Positions 42,716 through 51,375 of a stretch of DNA of 64,000 nucleotides are shown here, piece after piece. Position numbers and translations under genes: made by a program. The DNA comes from Streptomyces sp. CG4 (GTDB lineage Bacteria > Actinomycetota > Actinomycetes > Streptomycetales > Streptomycetaceae): NCBI RefSeq assembly GCF_041080655.1, contig NZ_CP163525.1, positions 5,952,001 through 6,016,000 of the forward strand. The letters are read 5' to 3'. Within the stretch, counting starts at the first letter, position 1, and each line of letters starts with the position of its first letter. Under the pieces are notes generated by a model, which was not told the DNA's origin, made no database searches, and saw only the letters and a program-made list of their open reading frames with translations.

Positions 42716-42758
42716 ACCCCGAAGGGCGACACCCTGCCGAGAGCGCCGCCTCTGCAGG

Positions 42759-42791
42759 GGCCGTGGCGGGAATCGAACCCACGTAACTCGC
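42759..42791 (-). repeat. Copy of the tRNA-Cys 3' end (attachment-site-like)
   Basis: These 33 bp match 43983-44015, the T arm, variable region and acceptor 3' strand of tRNA-Cys, with one mismatch (position 42774). Nothing of the 5' half of the tRNA is present. The two copies are direct repeats 1,224 bp apart, as left by integration at a tRNA 3' end. Confidence 0.8.
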
Positions 42792-42838
42792 CTCGCGGGT
42801 CCGTTCTCTGTGCCCGCCTGCGGACAATGCCCCGCGGT

Positions 42839-43828
42839 TCAGGACTCCGTCGGGGTGCCGTGCAGTCGGACCGTGCTGAGGATCTTCATGATGGTGGCCG
42901 TGGGAACCTCGTCGCGGACACCCTTGGCGCCGTAGAAGGTCCACGCCACGAAGTCACCGGCCGAGTTCTTGAAGCCGAACGTGAGCGCCTTGCCGTCGCT
43001 GTCGCACTTGCCCTTCTTGGGCGTGTTGGTCGACCGGGCCCAGGCGATGCTCCCCTGGACTCCCGCGGTGGTCTTGTAGGGCTGGGCCTTCTCGTCGACG
43101 GTGAAGCTCTTCTTGTCGGGCTGTGTATAAGGTGCGTAGACCCACCAGCCCACGGTTTGCACCGCCACCTCGTCGGTGTTCTTGGCACCGCCCGCGCCCT
43201 TGGTGCCGGTCGCGGCCAGTGCCGTGTCGTCCGTCCGGCCGTCCTTGTCGTCGTCGGACGTGCACCACTTCGGCTTGTCATAGGCTATGCCCGACATGTA
43301 GGCGATCGGCTTGCCCGTCTTGTTGTCCGCGTAACCGATGGCGGCGGTCGAGGGCTCCACCTCCCAGTCCGGCGGCACGTCGAAGGCGATGCCCCACTTG
43401 GCGTTGATGGTGACCTTCCAGCCAGGGATGGTCGGCTTCTCGCCCCCGGAGCCGCGCGGGTCGTCGTCCGACCCGGATGCGGAGGCCGTCGGGCTCTGCG
43501 GCGCCGCGGCCGACGCCTTGGGCTTGCCGCCAGCGGCGTTGTCGTCCTTGTTGCCGCCGAGGACCAGGAAACCGGTGACGCCGGCGGCCACCACCACGGC
43601 CATGGCCGCCCCGATCGCGACGACCTTGGTCCGGTTGCCTCCGCCGCTCGGCGGCTGGGGCGCCCCCACGGGCGCGGGTGCGCCCCACTGCGGCTGCCCT
43701 GGCTGCCCGGGCTGCTGGTAGGGGTTCGGCTGCTGATAACCCGGCTGCTGGTACGGGTTCGGCTGCGGGTAGGGGTTCTGGTTCTGCGGGATTTGCTCGC
43801 CCCCGGGCGGCTGCTGTCCTGGCCACAT
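42839..43828 (-). CDS. Membrane-anchored protein with Gln/Pro-rich N-terminus
   Basis: A 329-residue protein. Residues 1-65 are disordered, with PNPYQQPG repeats. One membrane segment (about 73-92) leads to an external Ser/Ala/Asp linker and a domain of about 190 residues with paired Cys (KWCTSDDDKDG, KGKCDSDG). No catalytic motif is seen. TAGGGT ends 8 nt before the ATG at 43828, so the message may be leaderless. It is the only gene between tRNA-Cys and the copy of its 3' end. Confidence 0.75.
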   Translation of the reverse strand: MWPGQQPPGGEQIPQNQNPYPQPNPYQQPGYQQPNPYQQPGQPGQPQWGAPAPVGAPQPPSGGGNRTKVVAIGAAMAVVVAAGVTGFLVLGGNKDDNAAGGKPKASAAAPQSPTASASGSDDDPRGSGGEKPTIPGWKVTINAKWGIAFDVPPDWEVEPSTAAIGYADNKTGKPIAYMSGIAYDKPKWCTSDDDKDGRTDDTALAATGTKGAGGAKNTDEVAVQTVGWWVYAPYTQPDKKSFTVDEKAQPYKTTAGVQGSIAWARSTNTPKKGKCDSDGKALTFGFKNSAGDFVAWTFYGAKGVRDEVPTATIMKILSTVRLHGTPTES

Positions 43829-43922
43829 GTGCGGTAACCCTAATGCCGCAGTCACCAAGTCAGTCAGCCAGGAAGCGGCCCTGGGCGCGCGGGGACTGCG
43901 ACGGGAACCGAGACGGACGAGG

Positions 43923-43957
43923 AAAGGGGCGGCACCCCTCCAGGGATGCCGCCCTTT
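43923..43957 (-). terminator. Terminator downstream of tRNA-Cys
   Basis: An 8-bp stem (43927-43934 with 43947-43954) plus an inner CCCT/AGGG stem and outer A-T pairs lies 25 nt beyond the tRNA 3' end. Confidence 0.8.
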
Positions 43958-43981
43958 CGTTTTGCCTGGTCAAGCCACCAG

Positions 43982-44053
43982 AGGCCGTGGCGGGAATTGA
44001 ACCCACGTAACTCGCTTTGCAGGCGAGCCCCTCAACCACTCGGGCACACGGCC
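43982..44053 (-). tRNA. tRNA-Cys (GCA)
   Basis: Reading the minus strand, GGCCGTG (44053-44047) pairs with CACGGCC (43989-43983). The anticodon arm is CTCGC-CTGCAAA-GCGAG, anticodon GCA after the invariant T33, and the T loop is TTCAATT. CCA is not encoded. Cys identity follows from the anticodon and the U discriminator at 43982. Confidence 0.93.
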
Positions 44054-44284
44054 GTGTTCGTGGGAACGACGCTATGGGGCCGGTGCGGGGCGGCTCAAGC
44101 GGACCGGCGGGGCTGCAATGGGACTGCCATACGGCGTTCATGAAAGGCGTGCACTGGCCGATGGTTGTGACGTGGGTCCCACCCGTGGGGTACCCGGGCT
44201 CGTCCGGGGGTGGCGGGTGGGGCGGCGCCGGTAGGGTGGCCCGGTTGTCATACGTAGCCGAGCACCCCATACAAAACGGAGACC

Positions 44285-46084
44285 GTGACTACTACCGCCG
44301 CTTCCTCCGCGCACTCGCACCACCTCTCGCCCGCCTTCCCCGGGCGGGCCCCTTGGGGTACCGCCAGCAAGCTGCGTGCCTGGCAGCAAGGGGCGATGGA
44401 GAAGTACGTCCAGGAGCAGCCGCGTGACTTTCTCGCCGTCGCCACGCCCGGCGCCGGCAAGACCACCTTCGCGCTGACGCTCGCCTCCTGGCTGCTGCAC
44501 CACCACGTCGTGCAGCAGGTGACCGTGGTCGCACCGACCGAGCATCTGAAGAAGCAGTGGGCGGAGGCGGCGGCCCGGATCGGGATCAAGCTCGACCCCG
44601 AGTACAGCGCGGGCCCGCTCGGCAGGGAGTACGACGGGGTCGCCGTCACCTATGCCGGTGTCGGCGTGCGGCCCATGCTGCACCGCAATCGCGTGGAGCA
44701 GCGCAAGACCCTCGTCATTCTCGACGAGATCCATCACGCCGGTGACTCCAAGTCCTGGGGCGAGGCCTGTCTGGAGGCGTTCGAGCCCGCCACGCGCCGG
44801 CTCGCGCTGACCGGTACGCCGTTCCGCTCCGACACCAACCCCATCCCCTTCGTGACGTACGAGGAGGACAACGCCGGCATCCGGCGGTCCGCCGCCGACT
44901 ACACGTACGGGTACGGGTCGGCCCTGTCGGACGGGGTCGTGCGGCCCGTCATCTTCCTCTCCTACAGCGGCAACATGCGCTGGCGTACGAAGGCCGGAGA
45001 CGAGATCGCCGCCCGGCTCGGCGAGCCGATGACCAAGGACGCGGTCAGCCAGGCCTGGCGTACGGCGCTCGACCCGCGCGGCGACTGGATGCCGAGCGTG
45101 CTGCGCGCCGCCGACCAGCGGCTGACCGAGGTCCGCAAGGCCATCCCGGACGCCGGCGCTCTCGTCATCGCCTCCGACCAGGACTCCGCCCGCGCCTACG
45201 CCAAGCTGATCCGCGAGATCACCGGTACGAAGGCCACGCTCGTGCTGTCCGACGACGCCGGCGCCTCGAAGAGGATCGACGAGTTCAGCGACAGCACCGA
45301 CCGGTGGATGGTCGCCGTGCGGATGGTGTCCGAGGGCGTCGACGTGCCACGGCTCGCGGTGGGGGTGTACGCCACCACCATTTCGACCCCGCTGTTCTTC
45401 GCTCAGGCCGTGGGGCGTTTCGTACGGTCCCGGCGGCGCGGCGAGACCGCCTCCGTCTTCCTGCCGACCGTCCCTGACCTGCTGACCTTCGCCAACGAGA
45501 TGGAGAAGGAGCGGGACCACGCCCTCGACAAGCCGAAGAAGGAGGGCGAGGAGGACCCGTACGCCGAATCCGAGAAGGAGATGGAGGAGGCGAACAAGCA
45601 GCAGGACGAGGACACCGGCGAGCAGGACATGCTGCCGTTCGAGGCGCTGGAGTCCGACGCCGTCTTCGACCGGGTCCTCTACGACGGCGCCGAATTCGGC
45701 ATGCAGGCCCACCCCGGCAGCGAGGAGGAGCAGGACTACCTCGGGATTCCCGGGCTGCTGGAGCCGGACCAGGTGCAGATGCTGCTGCAGAAGCGGCAGG
45801 CCCGGCAGATCGCGCACAGCCGGAAGAAGCCGGACACCGAGGCCGACCTGCTGGAGCTGCCCGCCGAGCGGCGGCCGGTGGTCAGCCACAAGGAGATGAT
45901 GGAGCTGCGCAAGCAGCTCAACACCATGGTCGGCGCGTACGTCCATCAGAGCGGCAAGCCGCACGGGGTGATCCATACCGAGCTGCGGCGGGTGTGCGGG
46001 GGGCCGCCGAGTGCGGAGGCCACGGCGGGGCAGCTACGGCAGCGGATCGCCAAGGTGCAGGAGTGGGCCACGCGGATGCGGTGA
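44285..46084 (+). CDS. SF2 DEAD/DEAH-type helicase
   Basis: A 599-residue superfamily 2 ATPase. Walker A is ATPGAGKT (53-60), the DExH box DEIH (147-150), motif III LTGTPFRSD, and motif VI QAVGRFVRSRRRG. After the second RecA domain comes a charged Glu/Lys region (EMEKERDHALDKPKKEGEEDPYAESEKEMEE) and a helical C-terminus. Similar proteins unwind or translocate on nucleic acid; the substrate is unknown. GTG at 44285 has GGAG 3 nt upstream. A TTGTCA hexamer at 44245 may be part of its promoter. Confidence 0.88.
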   Translation: MTTTAASSAHSHHLSPAFPGRAPWGTASKLRAWQQGAMEKYVQEQPRDFLAVATPGAGKTTFALTLASWLLHHHVVQQVTVVAPTEHLKKQWAEAAARIGIKLDPEYSAGPLGREYDGVAVTYAGVGVRPMLHRNRVEQRKTLVILDEIHHAGDSKSWGEACLEAFEPATRRLALTGTPFRSDTNPIPFVTYEEDNAGIRRSAADYTYGYGSALSDGVVRPVIFLSYSGNMRWRTKAGDEIAARLGEPMTKDAVSQAWRTALDPRGDWMPSVLRAADQRLTEVRKAIPDAGALVIASDQDSARAYAKLIREITGTKATLVLSDDAGASKRIDEFSDSTDRWMVAVRMVSEGVDVPRLAVGVYATTISTPLFFAQAVGRFVRSRRRGETASVFLPTVPDLLTFANEMEKERDHALDKPKKEGEEDPYAESEKEMEEANKQQDEDTGEQDMLPFEALESDAVFDRVLYDGAEFGMQAHPGSEEEQDYLGIPGLLEPDQVQMLLQKRQARQIAHSRKKPDTEADLLELPAERRPVVSHKEMMELRKQLNTMVGAYVHQSGKPHGVIHTELRRVCGGPPSAEATAGQLRQRIAKVQEWATRMR

Positions 46085-46490
46085 GGCTCCGCTGGGTTCG
46101 GCGAATTACTTGCCCACCCGCCCACCCGCCCAGCCGCACACCCGCAGGCGAGAGCTCGCTGTCGCAGGGCTTCACCCCGGACCCCCCAGGTGGATGGCGC
46201 GTGTCACTTCCTGGGGCGTGTGCGTATCCGGACGAATTGCTGCAGGCCGGATCTGGTCTTGCCCGGATTCTGGACGGAGACTTCCGCTCAGCGAACCTGC
46301 TTCGCTACTGTCCCGCTACGCACACGCCCCGTGGCAGCGCCGCCGCGGAGCGCAGCCGTGAAGCGACTTGGTCCGGAGCCGCCGGGCCGTTCTGCCGATC
46401 GGCGGCCTCTGAAGCGCGTCGCCGACGGGACTCGGTGACGCATCCGTCGCTCAGGGGGCCGCCGGCCTCACCACCAAAGGAGTGGGCGTC
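46085..46490 (+). other. 406-bp intergenic region with a long inverted repeat
   Basis: No gene is supported. Perfect 14-bp arms, GGGGCGTGTGCGTA at 46213-46226 and its complement at 46317-46330, enclose 90 nt. Near the helicase end there are CCCGCCCA repeats. The end of the region holds the AAAGGAG ribosome-binding site of the IclR gene. Confidence 0.55.
46213..46330. repeat. 118-bp element bounded by 14-bp inverted repeats
   Basis: The arms are perfect complements. The interior has smaller related pieces (GCCGGATCTGG, CCCGGATTCTGG). It could be a miniature transposable element or a large folded RNA; there is no obvious target-site duplication. Confidence 0.5.
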
Positions 46491-47132
46491 GTGACCGCGG
46501 AGACCTCTCAGACGCTCGACCGGGGACTGCGCGTCCTCAAGCTGCTGGCCGACACCGACCACGGGCTGACCGTCACCGAGCTGTCCATGAAGCTGGGCGT
46601 GAACCGTACCGTGGTGTACCGGTTGCTCGCCACGTTGGAGCAACACGCGCTCGTACGGCGTGACTTGGGCGGGCGTGCCCGGGTCGGGCTCGGGGTGCTG
46701 CGGCTCGGACGCCAGGTGCATCCGCTGGTGCGGGAGGCCGCGTTGCCGGCGCTCAGGTCGCTCGCCGAGGACATAGGGGCGACGGCGCATCTGACGTTGG
46801 TGGACGGGACGGAGGCGCTGGCCGTCGCCGTGGTCGAACCGACGTGGACCGACTATCACGTGGCGTACCGGGCCGGGTTCCGGCATCCGCTGGACCGGGG
46901 GGCCGCGGGGCGGGCGATCCTGTCCGCTCGGCAGGCGCCGTCCGAAGGACCTGGTTACACCCTCACGCACGGCGAACTGGAGGCCGGGGCGAGCGGGGCG
47001 GCAGCACCGCTGGTCGGGGTCACGGGCGTCGAGGGCAGCGTGGGCGTGGTGATGCTGGCGGACTCCGTACCGGAGCGGGTGGGGGCGAGGGTGGTCGAAG
47101 CGGCCCGGGAGGTCGCCGAGGCCCTGCGCTGA
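46491..47132 (+). CDS. IclR-family transcriptional regulator
   Basis: A 213-residue regulator. The N-terminal winged helix (TLDRGLRVLKLLADTDHGLTVTELSMKLGVNRTVVYRLLATLEQHALV) precedes a shortened effector domain (ATAHLTLVDGTEALAVAVVEP, HPLDRGAAGRAIL); family members are usually about 250 residues. GTG 46491 is chosen over GTG 46482 because AAAGGAG is 8 nt upstream. It lies before the decayed permease and M20 genes and may have controlled them. Confidence 0.9.
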   Translation: MTAETSQTLDRGLRVLKLLADTDHGLTVTELSMKLGVNRTVVYRLLATLEQHALVRRDLGGRARVGLGVLRLGRQVHPLVREAALPALRSLAEDIGATAHLTLVDGTEALAVAVVEPTWTDYHVAYRAGFRHPLDRGAAGRAILSARQAPSEGPGYTLTHGELEAGASGAAAPLVGVTGVEGSVGVVMLADSVPERVGARVVEAAREVAEALR

Positions 47133-47275
47133 CCGCGTGGCCCCGTGGGGGTACCCCACCCTTTGCTCATCCGGTCAAAAGCCAACCGGCAGCTTTGGCC
47201 GATCCGCTCACCCCGCCGCACCCATACCTCCGCATCATCAGGGGCCAAACAGCCCCGAGCGGAGGGAACAGCGCG

Positions 47276-47856
47276 GTGGAGGCAACAAGACGTCGGCTCA
47301 CCCGGCGGCAAACGGTGGACGCGCTGGCCGGTGAAGCCGGCGGCAGCCGGTTGCGGCGGACCATGGGCGTGGCTCAGCTCACGCTGCTCAGCGTGGGTGC
47401 CACCCTCGGCACCGGGATCTTCGTGGTGCTCGGCCAGGCCGTGCCGGAGGCCGGCCCCGCCGTCGTCCTCTCGTTCGTGCTGGCCGGCGTCACCGCAGCA
47501 TCGCGGTCCTCGCCGCCCTCGTGCCGCTCGGCAGCCTCGCCGACGCCACCGGCATCGGCACGCTGTTCGCGTTCATGCTGGTCAACCTGGCGGTCGTGCT
47601 GCTGCGCCGGCGCAGTCCCGGGACCCCGCGCTCCTTCCGGGTGCCGTTCTCGCCCGTCACGCCCCTCCTCGGCGTCGGCTTCTGTGTCTACATGCTGGGC
47701 AGCCTGGGCGCCGACACCTGGATCGCCTTCGGCGCGTGGCTGGCGGCCGGACTCGTCGTCTACGGCGGCTACGGCATCCGGCACTCCAACCTCAACAGCC
47801 GCAACAGCCAGCCTCAGCGGCCCCCAGGAAGACCCCGCACTCCAGGAAGACCCCGC
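47276..47856 (+). pseudogene. Amino-acid permease (APC family) remnant
   Basis: The gene starts normally: GTG at 47276 with GGAGGGA, then LRRTMGVAQLTLLSVGATLGTGIFVVLGQAVPEAGPAVVLSFVLAGVTA, the first membrane segments of a cationic amino-acid transporter. At about 47498 the reading frame jumps directly to the C-terminal part (IAVLAALVPLGSLADATGIGTLFAFMLVNLAVVLLRR, FRVPFSPVTPLLGVGF) in another frame. About 350 residues of the family core are missing. The C-terminal part then runs without a stop into the M20 gene. An 18-bp tandem duplication (47824-47857) covers the join. Confidence 0.88.
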
Positions 47857-48963
47857 ATGACCGCCCCCACCACTCCTGTCGCCCCCGCCACCCCCGTCAC
47901 CTCCGCCACCCCCGTCCTCGATCTCACCGCCGACGTCGTCACCCTCACCCGCGCCCTCGTGGATCTGCCCTCCGAGAGCGGGCGGGAGGACGTCATCGCG
48001 GACGCCGTCGACACCGCCCTGCGCGCCCTGCCCCACCTCACCGTCGAGCGGATCGGCAACTCCGTCGTCGCCCGCACCGGGCTGGGCCGCTCCGAACGCG
48101 CCCTGATCGCCGGGCACGTGGACACCGTCCCGGCCGCCGGGAACCTGCCCTCCCGGCTCGCCGGCGGCCGGGTGCACGGGCTCGGCGCCTGTGACATGAA
48201 GGGCGGGGTCGCCGTGGCGCTGCGGCTGGCCGCCACCGTGGCCGCGCCCGTCCGCGACCTCACCTACGTCTTCTACGAGTGCGAGGAGGTCGAGGGGGAC
48301 CGGAACGGGCTCGCCCGCATCGGGGCCGAGCGGCCCGACCTGCTCGCCGACGCCGGGCCGGCCATCCTCATGGAGCCCTCCGACGCGGGCGTGGAGGCGG
48401 GCTGCCAGGGCATCCTCACCGCCGACATCGTGATCAGGGGCGTCCGCGCCCACACCGCCCGCGCCTGGCAGGGCGTCAACGCCGCCCACCAGGCCGGTGA
48501 GGTGCTGCGGCGGCTCGACGCGCACCGGCCGGAGCGGGTCGTGGTCGACGGGCTGGAGTACCGGGAGGGGCTCAGCGCCGTCGCCGTACGGTCCGGGATC
48601 GCCGGGAACGTAGTACCCGACGAGTGTGTCGTCACCGTCAACTGCCGCTTCGCGCCCAGCCGTTCAACGGAGGAGGCGGAGGCCCGCGTGCGCGCGCTCT
48701 TCCCGGAGTACGAGGTCCGCGTCACCGAAGCCGTCGCCGGGGCGCTGCCCCACCTCGACCGGGTCGGCGCGCTCGTCGCCGCGCTCGGGGCCGAGCCGCG
48801 GCCCAAGCTCGGCTGGACGGACGTCGCCCGGTTCGCGGCGCTGGGCGTGCCCGCGCTCAACTAGGGCCCCGGGGACCCGTCCCTCGCCCACACGGCGCTG
48901 GAGTACGTCCCGGTCGCGCACCTGGAGCGGTGTGACGCCGGGCTCAGGGCGTGGCTGAGCTGA
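47857..48963 (+). pseudogene. M20 metallopeptidase (DapE/desuccinylase-like) with in-frame amber stop
   Basis: A 368-codon M20 enzyme interrupted by TAG at 48862-48864 (codon 336). Intact parts include GHVDTVP (His87, Asp89), GACDMKGG (Asp113) and the catalytic Glu pair 143/144 (ECEEVEG). The stop replaces the residue before GPGDPSLAHT, which holds the last zinc-ligand His of the family; reading continues in frame to a TGA at 48961. The truncated product would lack that ligand. Sequence resembles succinyl-diaminopimelate desuccinylase. In context it is probably the desuccinylase of the racemase pathway next door. Confidence 0.85.
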
Positions 48964-50500
48964 GGCCGGCCAGCGCCCGCAACTGCAGCCACAGCACCAG
49001 CCGTTCGTCGGGGTCGTCGAGGTCGACCCCGGCGTGCTGCTGGAGCTGTCTGAGGCGGTAGCGGCAGGTGTTGGGGTGCACGGCGAGGAGTTTCGCCGCG
49101 CCCGCCATGTCGCAGCCCGCGTCGAACCAGGAGACGAGTGTGCGCGCGTATGCCGTGCGGTGCCCGGCGTCGTACGCGAGCACTCGCCGCCAGGCGCCCG
49201 CGCTCAACTCCCGCCGCTCACCCATCACTTCGGACAGGCGCAGCAGGGTGACGCGGGCCCGGACCTCGTCCACCGTGGCCACCGGCAGCTCCGCGTCCAG
49301 CACCCGCAGCACCAGATCCGCGTCCGCCCGCGAGTCCGCGAGGCCCGTCGCGTCCGGTACGACCTCGCCGAGCGCCGCCCGCACCGGCACCCGCAGCGCC
49401 TGCCCGGCCCGCGCCACGATGTCCTCGGCGAGCCTGCGATGCCGCTCTCCGGGGCCGGGCAGCACCGCGTACACCACCCCGTCGACCAGTACGCCCGCGT
49501 GCCGCCCGTAGCGGGCCTCGCACTGCAGTCGTACGACGTCCAGCAGGCGCAGCGCCGTGCGCTCGGTGTCGGGGACGCTCGCCGCCGAGTCCAGCACGAA
49601 GGCCGCCACCCGGGCGGGCCCGTCAACTCCCAGCCGTTCGGCGGCCGTTGCCGCGTCCGGCGCCGTGCCGTCCAGCAGTCGGCGCAGCAGTTCGCCGCCC
49701 TGGTACCGGGCCAGCTCGCGGGCCGCGCGCGCCCGCAGCAGGAGCAGGGCGGCGGTGGAGGCGCCCTGGGCGAGGGTGTCCTCGGCGTCCGGGGCGAGCG
49801 CGCCGCCGTCGATCACCCACACCGAGCCGAGCGTCTCGCCGCCGGCCCGTACCGGCATCGCGAGGCGGGGCAGGTCACCGGCGGACAGCGCGGGCAGCCC
49901 GATCGGGCGGTCGGCGGCGAACAGCCGCCGGTACTGCTCGGTGTTCTCCGCGCCGGCCGGCACCTGGCGGCCGAGGATGCCCTGCCGGCGGTCCTCGTCC
50001 ACCGGCTGCCCGGGGACGGTCGAGTAGGCGAGGATCCGCTGCCGGGGGTCCTCGATGGCGGTGGCCCCGCCGGTCGCCGTCGCGATCGCGTCGGCCAGCG
50101 CGAACAGGTCGCCGAGCCCGCTGTCGGAGGGGGCGGCGGCGCTGGGCCGTGCGGCGATGGCCGAGGCCAGCAGCAGGTGCACGTGATGCCAGGCGGCGTC
50201 CTCGGCGACGGAGAGCAGGGCCACGCCGTGCGCCCGCGCCTCCGCGACCGGCCCGTCCGCGCCGCGCACCACCACCCCGGTCAGCCCGGCCTCGGCCGCC
50301 GCCCGCAGCAGCGGCCCGGCCTGGGCCGCCGGCACGCCGACCGCCAGCAGCAGCGCGCCGGGCAGCCGGGGGAGCGGGAGATGACCGTCGTACAGGACCG
50401 CCTCCGTGACCGGTACGGCCTGTCCGGCGGGGGCCGTGTGCAGGCGCAGGGCGGGACCGCCGACGACGTCCAGGAGGTCACCGAGGGTGCAGACGTCCAT
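48944..50500 (-). CDS. PucR-family transcriptional regulator
   Basis: A 518-residue regulator. An N-terminal PucR domain (LGDLLDVVGGPALRLHTAP), a GAF-like middle (PRQRILAYST, AMPVRAGGETLGSVWVIDG), and a C-terminal helix-turn-helix (YARTLVSWFDAGCDMAGAAKLLAVHPNTCRYRLRQLQQHAG). It is divergent from the GNAT-racemase operon, 101 bp away, and should regulate it. Its 3' end overlaps the M20 pseudogene by 20 bp. The start at 50500 is set by the MDVCTLGDLLD beginning. Confidence 0.92.
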   Translation of the reverse strand: MDVCTLGDLLDVVGGPALRLHTAPAGQAVPVTEAVLYDGHLPLPRLPGALLLAVGVPAAQAGPLLRAAAEAGLTGVVVRGADGPVAEARAHGVALLSVAEDAAWHHVHLLLASAIAARPSAAAPSDSGLGDLFALADAIATATGGATAIEDPRQRILAYSTVPGQPVDEDRRQGILGRQVPAGAENTEQYRRLFAADRPIGLPALSAGDLPRLAMPVRAGGETLGSVWVIDGGALAPDAEDTLAQGASTAALLLLRARAARELARYQGGELLRRLLDGTAPDAATAAERLGVDGPARVAAFVLDSAASVPDTERTALRLLDVVRLQCEARYGRHAGVLVDGVVYAVLPGPGERHRRLAEDIVARAGQALRVPVRAALGEVVPDATGLADSRADADLVLRVLDAELPVATVDEVRARVTLLRLSEVMGERRELSAGAWRRVLAYDAGHRTAYARTLVSWFDAGCDMAGAAKLLAVHPNTCRYRLRQLQQHAGVDLDDPDERLVLWLQLRALAGLSSATP

Positions 50501-50601
50501 GAGGGTCCCCAGCAGGCGGTTGGCGGATGGTGAAACGAACCTACGTATGCCTTGGCCGCTCGCACAACACACGGGCACCCGGCTCCTTCGAGACTCGTGC
50601 C

Positions 50602-51375
50602 ATGACAGCAGGAGTCACCGTCCGTACCGTCCACGACGTCGCCTCCCTCGCGGCCGTCGCCGACTACTTCAGCGACGTCTGGCAGACGCACCGCACCGCA
50701 CCGCCCTACCCGGCCGAGGTCCTGCGCAGCCTCGTGCACGCCGGCGGCGCGGTGCACGCGGCGTACGACGGGCAGCGGCTCGCCGGGGCGTCCGTCGCCG
50801 TGCTCGGCGCCGGCCACGGCACGTACTCGCTGGTGGCCGCCGCCGGGCGGGGGCTCGGGCACGCCGTGAAGCTGGCCCAGCGGGACTGGGCCGTCGGCCT
50901 GGGCGCCCGCACCATGCGCTGGACCTTCGACCCGCTGGTCGGCCGCAACGCCCGCTTCAACCTGGTCAAGCTGGGCGCCGTCGGCACGGAGTACCTGGTC
51001 GACTTCTACGGCCCCATGACCGACGGGGTGAACGACGGCGACGAAAGCGACCGGCTGACGGTGACCTGGGAGCTGGGTGCGACCCGGGAGGCGAGCGCGC
51101 CGGGGCCGTCGTACGACCTCGCACCGCGGGGGCCGGTCACCGCCACCGCCCCCGACGGCGATCCCCTGGCCCGCCGGGACGGGCGGCACCTGTGGTGCCG
51201 GGTGCCCGAGGACGTGGTGAAGCTGCGCGCCGCCGACCCGGTGCCGGCGCTGCGCTGGCGGCACGCGGTGCGCGAGGTGCTGTCGGCGGCCTTCGCGGAG
51301 GGGTTCCGGGCCACCGGGATGTCCCGTGACGGCTGGTACACGCTGACCCTTCCGACCGAGGAGGCCGGGGCATGA
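50602..51375 (+). CDS. GNAT-family N-acyltransferase (COG3375-like)
   Basis: A 257-residue predicted acetyltransferase-superfamily protein. The acceptor/CoA region is seen as GASVAVLGAGHGTYSLVAAAGRGLGHAVKLAQRDWAVGLGARTMRWTFDPLVGRNARFNLVKLG. In other bacteria a GNAT protein of this type sits beside N-succinylamino-acid racemase and succinylates D-amino acids. The ATGA overlap with the racemase gene supports this role here. ATG 50527 is an alternative start. Confidence 0.82.
   Translation: MTAGVTVRTVHDVASLAAVADYFSDVWQTHRTAPPYPAEVLRSLVHAGGAVHAAYDGQRLAGASVAVLGAGHGTYSLVAAAGRGLGHAVKLAQRDWAVGLGARTMRWTFDPLVGRNARFNLVKLGAVGTEYLVDFYGPMTDGVNDGDESDRLTVTWELGATREASAPGPSYDLAPRGPVTATAPDGDPLARRDGRHLWCRVPEDVVKLRAADPVPALRWRHAVREVLSAAFAEGFRATGMSRDGWYTLTLPTEEAGA

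Noticed and set aside
42759..42838. A second functional tRNA-Cys
   Set aside because: Only the 3' half matches; there is no 5' acceptor strand, D arm or anticodon arm, so it is a fragment.
47145..47159. GTGGGG-GTA-CCCCAC hairpin as a special element
   Set aside because: GGGTACCC-type palindromes recur (for example near 6697, 10290 and 44185) and look like common short Streptomyces hairpins.
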